Assembly (NCBI GenBank): GCA_049487715.1
Contig: CP150566.1
Span: forward strand, 186,001 to 250,000
Direction: 5' to 3'
Source of the DNA: Pycnococcus provasolii
Lineage: Eukaryota > Chlorophyta > Pseudoscourfieldiophyceae > Pseudoscourfieldiales
Length of the DNA stretch: 64,000 bases
The first letter of the stretch is position 1; each line of letters starts with the position of its first letter. Under the pieces are notes generated by a model. That model saw nothing but the letters and a program-made list of their open reading frames with translations. It did no database searches and was not told where the DNA came from. The translations under genes were made by a program, and so were the position numbers. Below are positions 1 through 8,925 of the stretch, in pieces.

Positions 1-657
1 GGCGAGCAAGTTCCGCCGCCGTCCTCCGTAGTACACGGGTGGCGGCGACGGCGGCGTCGGCGGTTGTGGTGGTGGTGGTTGCGACGGCGGCAGTGGTGGT
101 GGAGACGGTAGCGGTGGTGGTGCGTTTGGTGTCGGCGGTGAAGACGGAGGTTGCGGTGGCGAAGGAGGAGGTGGTGAAGGTGGCGGAGTTGGCGGTGGCA
201 TTGTTGTGGTTGGCGGTTGTGGTGGTCTAGCCGGTGGTGCTGCCGTGGGTGGTGGCGACGGCGGGTTCAAGGTGATTGTTTCAGTCATCAGTCCGTTGAA
301 CTTGACGCACGGCGGCCGTCCATCCTTTCCCTTGCACCAGTGGCCGAGTCTCGCCGCCGAGCTGAGGTCCGCGACGGCTGGCGGCGCGCCAGCGTGGTTG
401 ACGTTCATGAGCGCATACGTGACGAGTCCGTTAGCTTTCGTGAGCACGAAGTCGACGGTGATTGCCGTCGTTGCGGTATGCGCGACGGAAGCGGACAGGG
501 TGAAGGCTGCTTCATCATTTTGTTGGAGCAAAAGGCGACCTCGTCTATGAGGAGGCGAATATGAAGAAGCGTGAGCGGCAAGTGGTGTGCGAGGGAGCAC
601 GAGCACGAGCACGAGCACGAGCACTACGACGACGTGCGTGAAGGGGGAGGAGGCCAT
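1..657 (-). CDS. Secreted proline-rich (extensin/pherophorin-like) protein, 5' part, cut by window edge
   Basis: Reading the minus strand from an ATG at 655-657, the frame stays open for all 219 codons to base 1, so the C-terminus lies outside the window. Residues 1-30 are a classic signal peptide: MASSPFTH, then an alternating Val/Leu core, then a small-residue end (AAHA). Residues 30-135 form a compact domain with two cysteines in a WCKGKDGRPPC motif. From about residue 137 the chain is a Pro-rich linker of PPSPPP, PPPTPPP and PPPPQPP blocks, typical of hydroxyproline-rich wall or matrix proteins. The linker ends in VYYGGRRRNLLA at the window edge. The composition is what is seen; a role in cell wall or extracellular matrix is inferred. 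The globular domain matches no family I can name. Confidence 0.75.
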   Translation of the reverse strand, partial: MASSPFTHVVVVLVLVLVLVLPRTPLAAHASSYSPPHRRGRLLLQQNDEAAFTLSASVAHTATTAITVDFVLTKANGLVTYALMNVNHAGAPPAVADLSSAARLGHWCKGKDGRPPCVKFNGLMTETITLNPPSPPPTAAPPARPPQPPTTTMPPPTPPPSPPPPSPPQPPSSPPTPNAPPPLPSPPPLPPSQPPPPQPPTPPSPPPVYYGGRRRNLLA

Positions 658-1414
658 GGCCAAGGCGCGAGGGGGGCAAGTCAGGACTCAGGAGAAGTTT
701 GAACCCGTGGGAAGCATGGATGCGAAGCAGATGGGATGGGGATTTGTTTGGGGTTTGCCACGCGTTGCGAAAGCAATGCTTCGCGTTGCGCAGTTTCGCT
801 TATTACCGCTCGGTGGTAATGGTGGGTAGTTTGGTACCCGGTAGGGTCCTTTAGGGCGAGCACGGCAAGTTCATGCAACTCGATGCATAAAGCAGTAAAC
901 TGAGGTGGTCAAGGAGGGATTTATACCCTAACAGGTAAGATTTTGCGACGTTGCGGCCGGTGTTTTATTAGGTTGATTCCATTCATCCAATAAATTTTAC
1001 CACCCAATTTTCTCCTGAGCATTCGAGCAATGAGCTTGCAAGTTGAAAGTTGAACCACCGGCCGGCCAAAGGTGCCGGCCACTAACCTTTTAGCTACCGG
1101 GTAAAGGTAGTAGAGCGGTTGGTTCCTGACCACCCTAGAGCAAAGTAAACTCCCAGGGGCCACCAGGAGTGCTGCTTGGAACCCCGAGCAGGAATGTCGA
1201 AGGAAGGGCATCGCTCCTAAGAGTATCGTAACCCCGAGTAAGGTATGGGCACTCACGCGATCCCTGGAAAGATCTTTTGCCGTCATCTTCAGTTGTGTAC
1301 TTTTTGAGAACAACAGGGGGACGCACTTTATCCACTCAGCACCCCTGACCTAGGGTAGGGTACTACAAGAATTAACATTATTCTGGGGACCACTCCTTCT
1401 CCCCCGAAGGTAAC
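658..1414. other. Intergenic region between divergent genes
   Basis: Head-to-head spacer between the proline-rich secreted gene (-) and the FNR-like gene (+). It presumably holds both promoters. No convincing coding sequence or RNA gene was seen. It contains the partly palindromic TACCGGGT/ACCCGGTA motif near 835-845 and again near 1093-1101. Confidence 0.5.
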
Positions 1415-2739
1415 ATGTCAGCGCTCTCCATGTCCTATGGTCTATGCAGTAGCCGTCATGTATTACTACAGGGGTCCAGCGTCCCTATGTCTGCGTTCCT
1501 AAAGGGAGCCGAAAGGTCTCTGGTTTCTCTAATGGTGGTCATGCATCTTTTCCTCGCAGCAATGTTACTTCTGCTCGTCGTCACTCACCTTCATCGTTGA
1601 GGGCCGTGGAAAATGAAGTTGACGAACTCGACTACGAGACGTTCGAGGAAGCGACTTTGATGAACGTTAACCTCGACGACGGAGATGACCCAAGCAGTGG
1701 TCTCGATGACGCGCAAAGCGCCTTGAAAAAGAAAAAGAAGTCGAACGCGCCGAAGGTGGGAATCACAGTGGACCCAAGGCCGGAGTCCGAACGAGGAGCG
1801 TGGTACATCTCTCTGCCGGCGGCGCACGATAGCCCCGAGTGGAGGAACGTCGAGGTCGTCAACACGGCCGATGTCGCGCCGGGAGTACGCGTCATCACAC
1901 TCAAGGCGGAGACGTCGAGGCAGATGGTGGCGCGCGAACGAACGTACAACGCCGTCGGACAAATTGCCAAGGTGAAAATCGACGGAGGGGACGAAGTTCT
2001 CGTCAGGCCGTGCTCGCCACCTTTCGAACAGGGACTAAAACAACGTGAGGCGCTCTTCCGACTGCGACACGACGTCTTCGCTCACCAGGAAAAAAGCGAA
2101 CCAGATCCTGACGTCAGCGCGCCGTGCAACCTCGAACTGTACGTCGAGCAGTACAAGGCACCCGAGGTGTACGCGCTTGGCGACGATGCTGGCGCACTTG
2201 TGGAAATTGGACCATTCCAAGGCGGCGGGTTGAATCTCAAGGATCGCGCCGCGGCTGTCTTTCTCTTTCCCACGGTGCTCATCTTCGCATCGGGAGATGG
2301 AATTGCCACCGCCAAGGCTCTAGTCGAGAGCGAAATGCAGGCGCAGCCGGCGCAACCGTTGGCACTTCGTATGCGACAGCAGGTACACCTCTTCTACAAA
2401 ACGGACGGTGCGAAGCAGGAGACGGAAGATGGCTCGCTCCCAGAGTCGGGGGGCACGAAGCCGCACTTCGAGAAGAGCTTCTCGACGTGGGGACAGAAGT
2501 GCAACGTTCAGGTTCACCACGAGAAGAACGTCAGCCTCGTGGACATGTTCGAGGATGGCGACTTTGCGTACCATCCGGCGACCACAGTTGCGATCGTGCT
2601 GTCGGAGAGCGAGGAGGAGGAGGAGGAACTTGTTACCCATCTCCTTGGAGATGGTGAACTGTCAGACGAGGCGGTGCTGAGTCTGCGCCGTAGCGAGCAG
2701 ATACCGGTGCGCGAGGTGAGCGCGTCGAAGCAGGTTTGA
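1415..2739 (+). CDS. Plastid-targeted FAD/NAD(P)-binding oxidoreductase (pKIWI502/FNR-like)
   Basis: The conserved body ends at 2739. It has a ferredoxin-reductase-type layout: an FAD-binding beta-barrel part with GVRVITLKAE and a YNAVGQIAKV segment, then FLFPTVLIFASGDGIATAKAL, resembling the pyridine-nucleotide-binding start of FNR-fold proteins, then VHLFYKT. This resembles the plant pKIWI502 oxidoreductase family (family knowledge). The frame is open upstream to an in-frame stop at 1450 but has no ATG, so an intron is needed. The best model I find joins exon 1415-1515 (phase 2) to exon 1560-2739 across a 44-base GT-AG intron. That yields an Ala/Ser/Arg-rich N-terminus (MSALSMSYGLCSS...) suited to plastid import and a protein of about 426 residues. 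Exon 1 is inferred; the body is firm. Substrate unknown. A purine-rich GAGA repeat follows the stop. Confidence 0.7.
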
Positions 2740-3112
2740 CGAACCGGAGAGAGAGAGAGAGAGAGGGGAGAAGAGACGAATAAAATAACCAATGATTTGC
2801 GTACCTGGAGTTGGGGGGGCTTGTTGTTACTCATTTTTTAATTTTCACCTTCCCGCTCCCGCACCCGCACCCGCGCCATCCTCGGGCCAATTTTCGACGT
2901 TGACTTAGTGTCGCAGTATTTTTTTTTGGACTTTGTACGCACGCTTACGTGCGTCCGTGCTGTTAAATACTGTACGATACGAGGTTGTCATCACTCACTA
3001 CCCTTTTAAAAAAAGCTAAAGTCATTTCTTCTTCTAAGGTTATTTACTTCTTATCTATACTTTTTCTCTCTTCTACCTCGTCTCACAACCCCGTTTAAAA
3101 ACAATTCTGAAT
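2740..3112. other. Convergent 3' intergenic region
   Basis: This lies between two converging genes and holds their 3' ends. A (GA)n simple repeat sits at about 2748-2765, followed by AT-rich sequence and T-runs. No gene seen. Confidence 0.5.
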
Positions 3113-4519
3113 TTAGCTAAGCTTCGAGACGTCGAAGCCGGGCATCTCGAACTTCTTCGCGAACGCCTCGACGCGCGTGCGAAGGTTGAGGATGTCCTGG
3201 TTCTGCTCGATGCCCTCCATGAACTGCTTGAGCATCTTGCCCTTCTCCGCCTGGATCTTCAGGCCGATCTGCACAACCTCGTGCAAGAACTCGGCAACCT
3301 GAACGAAGTCCGACTCAACGAGGCCGCGGCTCGTCATCGCGGGCGCGCCAATGCGCACGCCACCTGGGCTGAGCGCGGATGCATCTCCGAACACGGCGTT
3401 TTTGTTCAGCGTGATGTGCGCGAGGTCGCACAGCTTCTCCACCTTGTTTCCCGTGAGTCCCTGCGGGCGGAGGTCCCAGAGAAGCAGGTGGTTCTCCGTG
3501 CCGTCCGTGACGAGCTTGTATCCCTTGCTCATGAGCGAGACGCCGCACGCCGCGGCGTTCTTCTTCACCTGCACGATGTACGTCTTGAACGCCGGCTCGT
3601 TCACCTGCTTCAGCGCAACCGCGAGCGCGCCAATCTGGTGGTTGTGCGGTCCACCCTGCAGCGCGGGGAAAACCGCCATGTCGATGCGCTCCTCGTAGTC
3701 GTACACCTGGCCCTCGGGCTCGCCCTTCTTGGACGGGCGCGGCCCGCGGCGGTAGAACACCATGCCCGCACGCGGTCCACGCAGGCTCTTGTGCGTCGTG
3801 GACGTGACGATGTCGCAGTACTCGAACGGGTTGTTCGCCTCCTGCGCCGCAACGAGTCCGGAGATGTGCGCCATGTCCGCCATGAGGATGGCACCCACCT
3901 TGTCGCAGATGGCGCGGAACCTCGCGTAGTCCCAGTCGCGCGGGTACGCGCTTCCTCCGCAGATGATCATCGCGGGGCGGAAGTCGAGCGCCTTCTCCTC
4001 GAGCTTGTCGTAGTCGATGAATCCGGTGGTGCTGTTCACCTTGTAGGGCAGGGACTCGAAGTAGATGGACGTGGCCGAGATGCGCTTACCTCCCGCGGTG
4101 TAGTACCCGTGCGTGAGGTGTCCGCCGCTGGGCAGATCGAGTCCCATGACGCGGTCGTGCGGGCGCAGCAGTCCGGTGTAGACGGCGAAGTTTGCGGGCG
4201 ATCCGGAGTACGGCTGTACGTTGACGCCCCACTTGGCGTTGTCGAGGCGGTAGGCGGCGAGCGCGCGGGATCGGCAGAGGTTCTCCACCTGGTCGATGAC
4301 TTCGTTTCCTCCGTAGTACCTCTTTCCCGGCATACCCTCGGAGTACTTGTTGGTCAAGCACGAGCCGAGCGCCTCCATGACGGCTTGTGAGGTGAAGTTT
4401 TCGGACGCGATGAGTTCGATGCCGGTGTACTGGCGTCTCTTCTCCTTCTGGATGAGCCCGTACACTTCCGGGTCCGCGACATCAAGCGTCTTCAGGCCGT
4501 CGGGGAACACGCTCTGCAT
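3113..4519 (-). CDS. SHMT: Serine hydroxymethyltransferase, cytosolic-type isoform
   Basis: SHMT converts serine plus tetrahydrofolate to glycine plus methylene-THF with PLP. The protein is 468 residues from the ATG at 4517-4519 ([20 protein letters not shown]), close to the usual cytosolic length. Upstream codons in the same frame look like untranslated sequence, so I chose this start. Hallmarks in order: [11 protein letters not shown], the [17 protein letters not shown] motif, [27 protein letters not shown], and [13 protein letters not shown] with the PLP-binding lysine near residue 242. [10 protein letters not shown] and MTSRGL follow toward the C-terminus. No transit peptide is evident, unlike the second SHMT at 34.1-35.6 kb. 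Identity is very secure; cytosolic location is inferred from the short N-terminus. Confidence 0.95.
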   Translation of the reverse strand: MQSVFPDGLKTLDVADPEVYGLIQKEKRRQYTGIELIASENFTSQAVMEALGSCLTNKYSEGMPGKRYYGGNEVIDQVENLCRSRALAAYRLDNAKWGVNVQPYSGSPANFAVYTGLLRPHDRVMGLDLPSGGHLTHGYYTAGGKRISATSIYFESLPYKVNSTTGFIDYDKLEEKALDFRPAMIICGGSAYPRDWDYARFRAICDKVGAILMADMAHISGLVAAQEANNPFEYCDIVTSTTHKSLRGPRAGMVFYRRGPRPSKKGEPEGQVYDYEERIDMAVFPALQGGPHNHQIGALAVALKQVNEPAFKTYIVQVKKNAAACGVSLMSKGYKLVTDGTENHLLLWDLRPQGLTGNKVEKLCDLAHITLNKNAVFGDASALSPGGVRIGAPAMTSRGLVESDFVQVAEFLHEVVQIGLKIQAEKGKMLKQFMEGIEQNQDILNLRTRVEAFAKKFEMPGFDVSKLS

Positions 4520-5878
4520 GATTGATGTGAGTGTGATGTGATCTAAAACAAAAATCAGTGGTGATCCGGTGACGTCGATGCCAATGATGGGACGAAAAGG
4601 GACGGACGATCGCCGCCGGTCGGTGAAACGGGAGAGGCGTAACCTTGGTGTACTACTTCCGGTTAGCAAGGGGAAGGAACCGGTATCCCCCGGGGGCGAA
4701 TTCCTTCGTAGTAGTTTATCGACCTGGAATCCCAGCCCTTTTTTTCTTTCTGGTTCTTTCCGCCCGCTCTCTCTCCGCTCTCTCAAGATGCATCTTTTCC
4801 TGCGAGGTCGAGCAACTGCAACTGGTTCGGTTCGGTTGGTTCTTGGGAGTGGGTGGGTGGGAGAGGTTGGCTCGTTCTTCATAAGTTTAGTCTACTGTAT
4901 GTAGTTATTTTTCTCGTCGGGGTGTTGTGGTGTTGTTGTTTCCAGTGCGGTTTTTATTTCGTGGCATCGTGCAGTGGTGGTGGTGGTCGTCGGTATGAAT
5001 AACTTTTCTAAGTACCGGGTACCCGTAGGGTAGGTGAGCGAAGATTTTTTGGGAGCTGATAAAGTTGATCCTACGATCGTGGAGGTGGTCGGAAATGTCG
5101 GAACACCCCAGCGGTCAAGTTAGGACCTGGTCGAAGCACCTGGTCGGCAGGCTGCGGGAAAGTGGGAAACACCGGCGCCACTGCGCCTTTCGGTCGAAGC
5201 CCTCTGAAATCATCAAATGGAAACACACACAGAAACCAACGATGGCACAGGTAAAAGACAATAAAAAGGTAAAAAAGTAGGGAATTACCACGGCAGACCC
5301 AACAAACCACGAGAAATACATAAGGACTACCTTTACGACGGAGGGATCCGCCATTGCATGGTTTGACGTGCTGTGAAGACGACGACTTCAAGGGATCCCA
5401 ATTCCTCTCCCTCTCGAATGCCTTGTTTTTGATCTGGTTGTTGAGAGCTCCCACACAAACTCCAATAGTCTAGGGACGAAACCAGAACCCATAGGGCATA
5501 GGCGCCAACCAGTACAGTCGTCCTTCTTCGACTCCTGAGAGGACAAATCCTCGCCCTCCCTTTCCGCTACTTCCTAGTCTACGCTGCCCATTGCCGGACC
5601 TGACCTGAGCTCCGCCCCCCGTACTTCCTAAGGCTATTAGGCGCGATCGCATCACGCGCCTTCATCCCCATCCGCCATCCCCACCCGCCTCTTCTTAAGG
5701 CTCTTCATTAAGCCTCCTCTCTGTCTCACAGGGGAGGATCACGGGCAGCGGCCGACACTCGTTGCGTCCCACAAGCGACCCTGCTTATCGATTGCCGTTC
5801 CTTGTGATTGACTGCCGTTGTCGTCTGGTTTGGGTTGGGTTGGTGCTGCAGCATTATTAGGAATTCATTACGACTACT
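4520..5878. other. Large divergent intergenic region
   Basis: About 1.36 kb between SHMT (-) and the GT29 gene (+). It has pyrimidine-rich stretches, a TACCGGGTACCCGTA element near 5013-5027 and two copies of TACTTCCTA near 5570 and 5622. Minus-strand frames around 5071-5454 include a hydrophobic stretch with splice-like signals, but I could not assemble a recognisable protein. Treat as promoter/5' UTR, with a small spliced gene not excluded. Confidence 0.4.
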
Positions 5879-7759
5879 ATGGACACGGAAGGAAAGCACC
5901 GCGCGGAGCGGCCGACGCTCTGGCAGCGCATCACGCCAGAACTCATGTACTGCTTCCTCTTTGGCGCACTCGTACGTTATCTTCGGACGGATCTGCGGAT
6001 TCGGAACACGTCGTGCTCTACGGAGCGAACGTACCGAACCACACCGACAGAACCGATCGCTCACCAAAAACACAATTCACACACACTTACCTAGTTCACA
6101 CTCGTTCTGGAGGAGACGCTCTTCCGCAGCGGGTATCACCCCGCAGCTGTGAAGATCAACCCCAACTTACTCAAGTCCGCCGTTCCCAACGACCCAGAGC
6201 TCGAATCGCTGCTGAACATTCACGAGCTGCGGAAGCAAAATGCCGAGCAGCAGAAGGCGCTGCAGAGTGCGCGCGAACAGTTCGAGGCACTCGAGGAGAA
6301 GTACCGAACGCTTGAGGGAGACTTCCACGCGGCTGTCAGCTCCAAGCGACAGGTGGACCCCAACGCGCCGCGCATCCCGCTCTCCGCAGACTGCGTGCTC
6401 GCCGTGCGCGCCGCGCGCGCGCGCGCATGCCCGTGCGACAAGTCGATGTGCCCCGTCTTCTTCAAGGGCGAGCGGTGCGACTTCCCGCAGGAAAACATCC
6501 CGCAGTGCCTTGCGGCATGGAGGCCGCCGTACGCGGAGGATGTGCCGTACACGCTCAACCGCGAGTCGATCCTCGAGCGTGGAGACTCGGAGCGCATGGT
6601 GCTCGACCTTGGCACGTACCAGAACGAGCTCATGCGCCTCGAGTTCACGCAGGACCTGCTAGGCCTTCTGCCCGCGCGCGCATCCATTCGCAACGACACG
6701 TACCGAAGCTGCGCGATGGTTGGCTCAAGCGACATCCTTCTGCGCGAGTACCTCGGCGACGAGATCACGGACCACGACCTCGTCATCCGCTTCAACGGCG
6801 CGACGACCAAGGGTTACGAGAAGCACGTCGGGCGCGTGACGAACATCCGATTCGTCACCAGCAACTGGCTCGGATTCCGCGAGTTCCCGCAGGAGACGGT
6901 GATCCACCTCGACGACCACACCGGCGACCCTCTGTGGCAGTGTGACGTGCAGACGGAGTGCACGAACTCGACCACCACGATCTGGAAGTTTGTCGAAGAG
7001 CTCAAGTTGTTCCGAGAGCTGCGCGTCACTTCTCTGCACCCCAAGGTTGGACGGTGGCTCAACACGCCGTACAACAGCGGCCGCGAGGTGGGCCGCGCGT
7101 CGACGGGATTCAAGGTGATGATGCTGCTCATGAACGTCTGCCAGAAGGTTGACATGTACGGATTCGCGGGCACGGAATTCAAGCGGTATTACGATGCTGG
7201 CAAGATCCAGGAGCAATTCGCCGCGGCTGTTTCCAAGTGGATCCAGGAGCACCGCGCAGGCGAGCCTGTTTCTTACCCGTACGCCTCGAACAACTTCCGC
7301 CGGCGGCTGACGGAGGACGTCAAGAAGACGTCCGCATCATCATCACGGCGTCTGGCTAGCATGCCCGCGATGAAGCGTCGTGCGGCGACCGCGGATGAGC
7401 TGGCGTCGGAGGAGGCTGCGGAGATCAGCATGGGTGGTGGTGACAGCATGCCTTCGAACGAGTGGCACTCCGTGCACTCGTCGATGGAGCGTGAGTCGTG
7501 GGATTCATCGAGCGACGGTGCGGGACGTCACCTGCTGGGCAAGAAAGGACGTCCTCGGCCTGTCGTTCCTGCAGCGGCGGCGGCGGCGGCGGCGGGTGCG
7601 GGTGGCGATGCAGGCCACAACGTGGCTTGGGAGCGCGACTGCCAACAACAGCTCGTTGACGTGGGCATGCTTGCCGTGCACGGCGTTCACGTCGAGTTTC
7701 CCACCGAGGAGGCGGCCGCGGAAGCTCAAGCAGCTCTTCAGGCGCAGGTTGTTGGTTAG
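5879..7759 (+). CDS. GT29 sialyltransferase-like glycosyltransferase, type II membrane protein (1 intron)
   Basis: Exons 5879-5971 and 6095-7759 are joined across a 123-base intron (GTACGT...CTAG) that keeps frame and completes a membrane anchor (MYCFLFGALFTLVLEETLF), giving 585 residues. A coiled-coil-like stem (residues about 60-110) is followed by a Cys-containing linker. The GT29 domain follows: sialylmotif L at about 237-285 (CAMVGSSD...GDEITDHDLVIRFN) and sialylmotif S at about 366-388 (STGFKVMMLLMNVC). A motif-III-like RYYD replaces the usual HYYD. The C-terminal 150 residues are low-complexity with an Ala run. In GT29 enzymes these motifs bind CMP-sialic acid (family knowledge). Whether this alga uses sialic acid, Kdo or another CMP-sugar cannot be told from sequence. 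Golgi lumen expected. Confidence 0.85.
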
Positions 7760-8140
7760 TGCGTGACGCAGCTTTACCAATTTGGGTATCAATTTGGGGA
7801 GAGAGTGTGTGCGTGTACTGTGCGCGCGCGTGTGTGTTTGGTGACTTATGATTAAAATCCTTTATTTGATTAAAAAAAAGAAAATGATTCGGTATATGAT
7901 GATGACGAGGAGGAGGAGAAGGAGGAAGGCAACAATAACAATACCAACGCAATTTCGTAGTAATGTTTCTTCAAAGCATATGATGTTATTGTCCTCAACT
8001 GGTGCGCCATTGAACTTTGACCCTTTGAAGATCGTTTTGAAAACTTGAGCAAGACCGGGGTCCCAACCCACATCTTTCATGACTTTTTTGGGGTTTTCCG
8101 ACAATCCGAAAGAAGACCAATCGTTCACTTTTTCATCATC
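7760..8140. other. Intergenic region with simple repeats
   Basis: 3' region of the GT29 gene and 5' region of the next gene, same strand. It holds GTGTGTGCG-type repeats at about 7806-7837 and a (GAT/GAG)n tract near 7895-7925. No gene seen. Confidence 0.4.
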
Positions 8141-8788
8141 ATGGGCTCAGCCTTCTCGCTGACGCAGTGTGGCGCGTGTTTCGTCGCGCCTCGGCAGAAC
8201 GACGACGATGCTGGTAGGACTGTGGAGAAAAACGTGCGTGATGAGCAGCACGGAGAAGGGCAGAAGAAGAGCGACGGGTCATCTTCTGCTATCATCAGCA
8301 AGGAGGAGGAGCTCTTTAGGCACGGGCATGAAGTGCATGTAACCGCCATGGCGGTGACGAGACGCTCGATCGATGACGACCGGCACGTGTCATTTGAGGT
8401 GGGAGTGGGTGGTGCATCGGATGATGAGGATGCGACATGGGAATGTGTTGCTACGCAAACCAAAGCGAGCGGCGGTCGCAGCGACTCGCTTGAAAGATTT
8501 ACATTCTGGGCTGCGCAACCTCAGGAGGAGCCGACGAATGACGATCGACCCGTGCCACCCCAACCTCCAGTCGCAGACGATCGCGGTAGCATGCATAGGA
8601 TCATGTATCCAGGTCGCAGGTCCTCTTCTTGCAGCAGCAGTAGTGGGGGCATTCTTTTGAGCAACCGCAGCAGCAGTGACCGTCGTGGTGGTTGTGGTGG
8701 TGGTATGCTCAGCGACCGCAGCGATCGCATCCAGAGTGTTTTGACAACTTTAGCCGAAGACAAGAGCGTTCATTCATTTGAAGTTTAG
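8141..8788 (+). CDS. Predicted N-myristoylated Ser-rich protein of unknown function
   Basis: I start this at the ATG at 8141; codons upstream in the same frame lack an ATG. The 215-residue product begins MGSAFSLTQCGACF. This fits the N-myristoylation pattern (Gly2, Ser6), and Cys10 and Cys13 nearby are suited to palmitoylation, so dual lipid anchoring at a membrane is inferred. The rest is hydrophilic and probably disordered: acidic patches, Ser/Arg-rich stretches (RRSSSCSSSSGG) and a Gly run. No domain recognised. The short C-terminal IQSVLTTLAEDKSVHSFEV looks helical. It could be a signalling adaptor, but nothing in the sequence proves that. Confidence 0.6.
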   Translation: MGSAFSLTQCGACFVAPRQNDDDAGRTVEKNVRDEQHGEGQKKSDGSSSAIISKEEELFRHGHEVHVTAMAVTRRSIDDDRHVSFEVGVGGASDDEDATWECVATQTKASGGRSDSLERFTFWAAQPQEEPTNDDRPVPPQPPVADDRGSMHRIMYPGRRSSSCSSSSGGILLSNRSSSDRRGGCGGGMLSDRSDRIQSVLTTLAEDKSVHSFEV

Positions 8789-8925
8789 TAAATGGAATCA
8801 ATTGATCTTCTTGTAACAACTAACTTGTCAACTGGCAACACTGCAACAGTTCTTGGCAACACTCACTCACTTGCTCACTCAACAACACACCATCTACACC
8901 TGCAAATGGATTCATTCTTTCTTCT

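Noticed and set aside
39-564. Val/Gly-rich plus-strand frames at the left end
   Set aside because: They are the complement of the Pro-rich repeats in the minus-strand secreted gene.
921-1335. Two overlapping minus-strand frames upstream of the FNR-like gene
   Set aside because: Composition is unlike the neighbouring coding regions and no domain is visible.
3281-4390. Long plus-strand frame (369 codons) opposite SHMT
   Set aside because: Arises from GC-rich third positions of the SHMT codons; the translation is Arg/His/Val-rich with no domain.
5071-5454. Possible small spliced membrane protein on the minus strand
   Set aside because: Hydrophobic stretch and GT/AG pairs are present, but no splice choice gave a protein I could recognise or a consistent frame.
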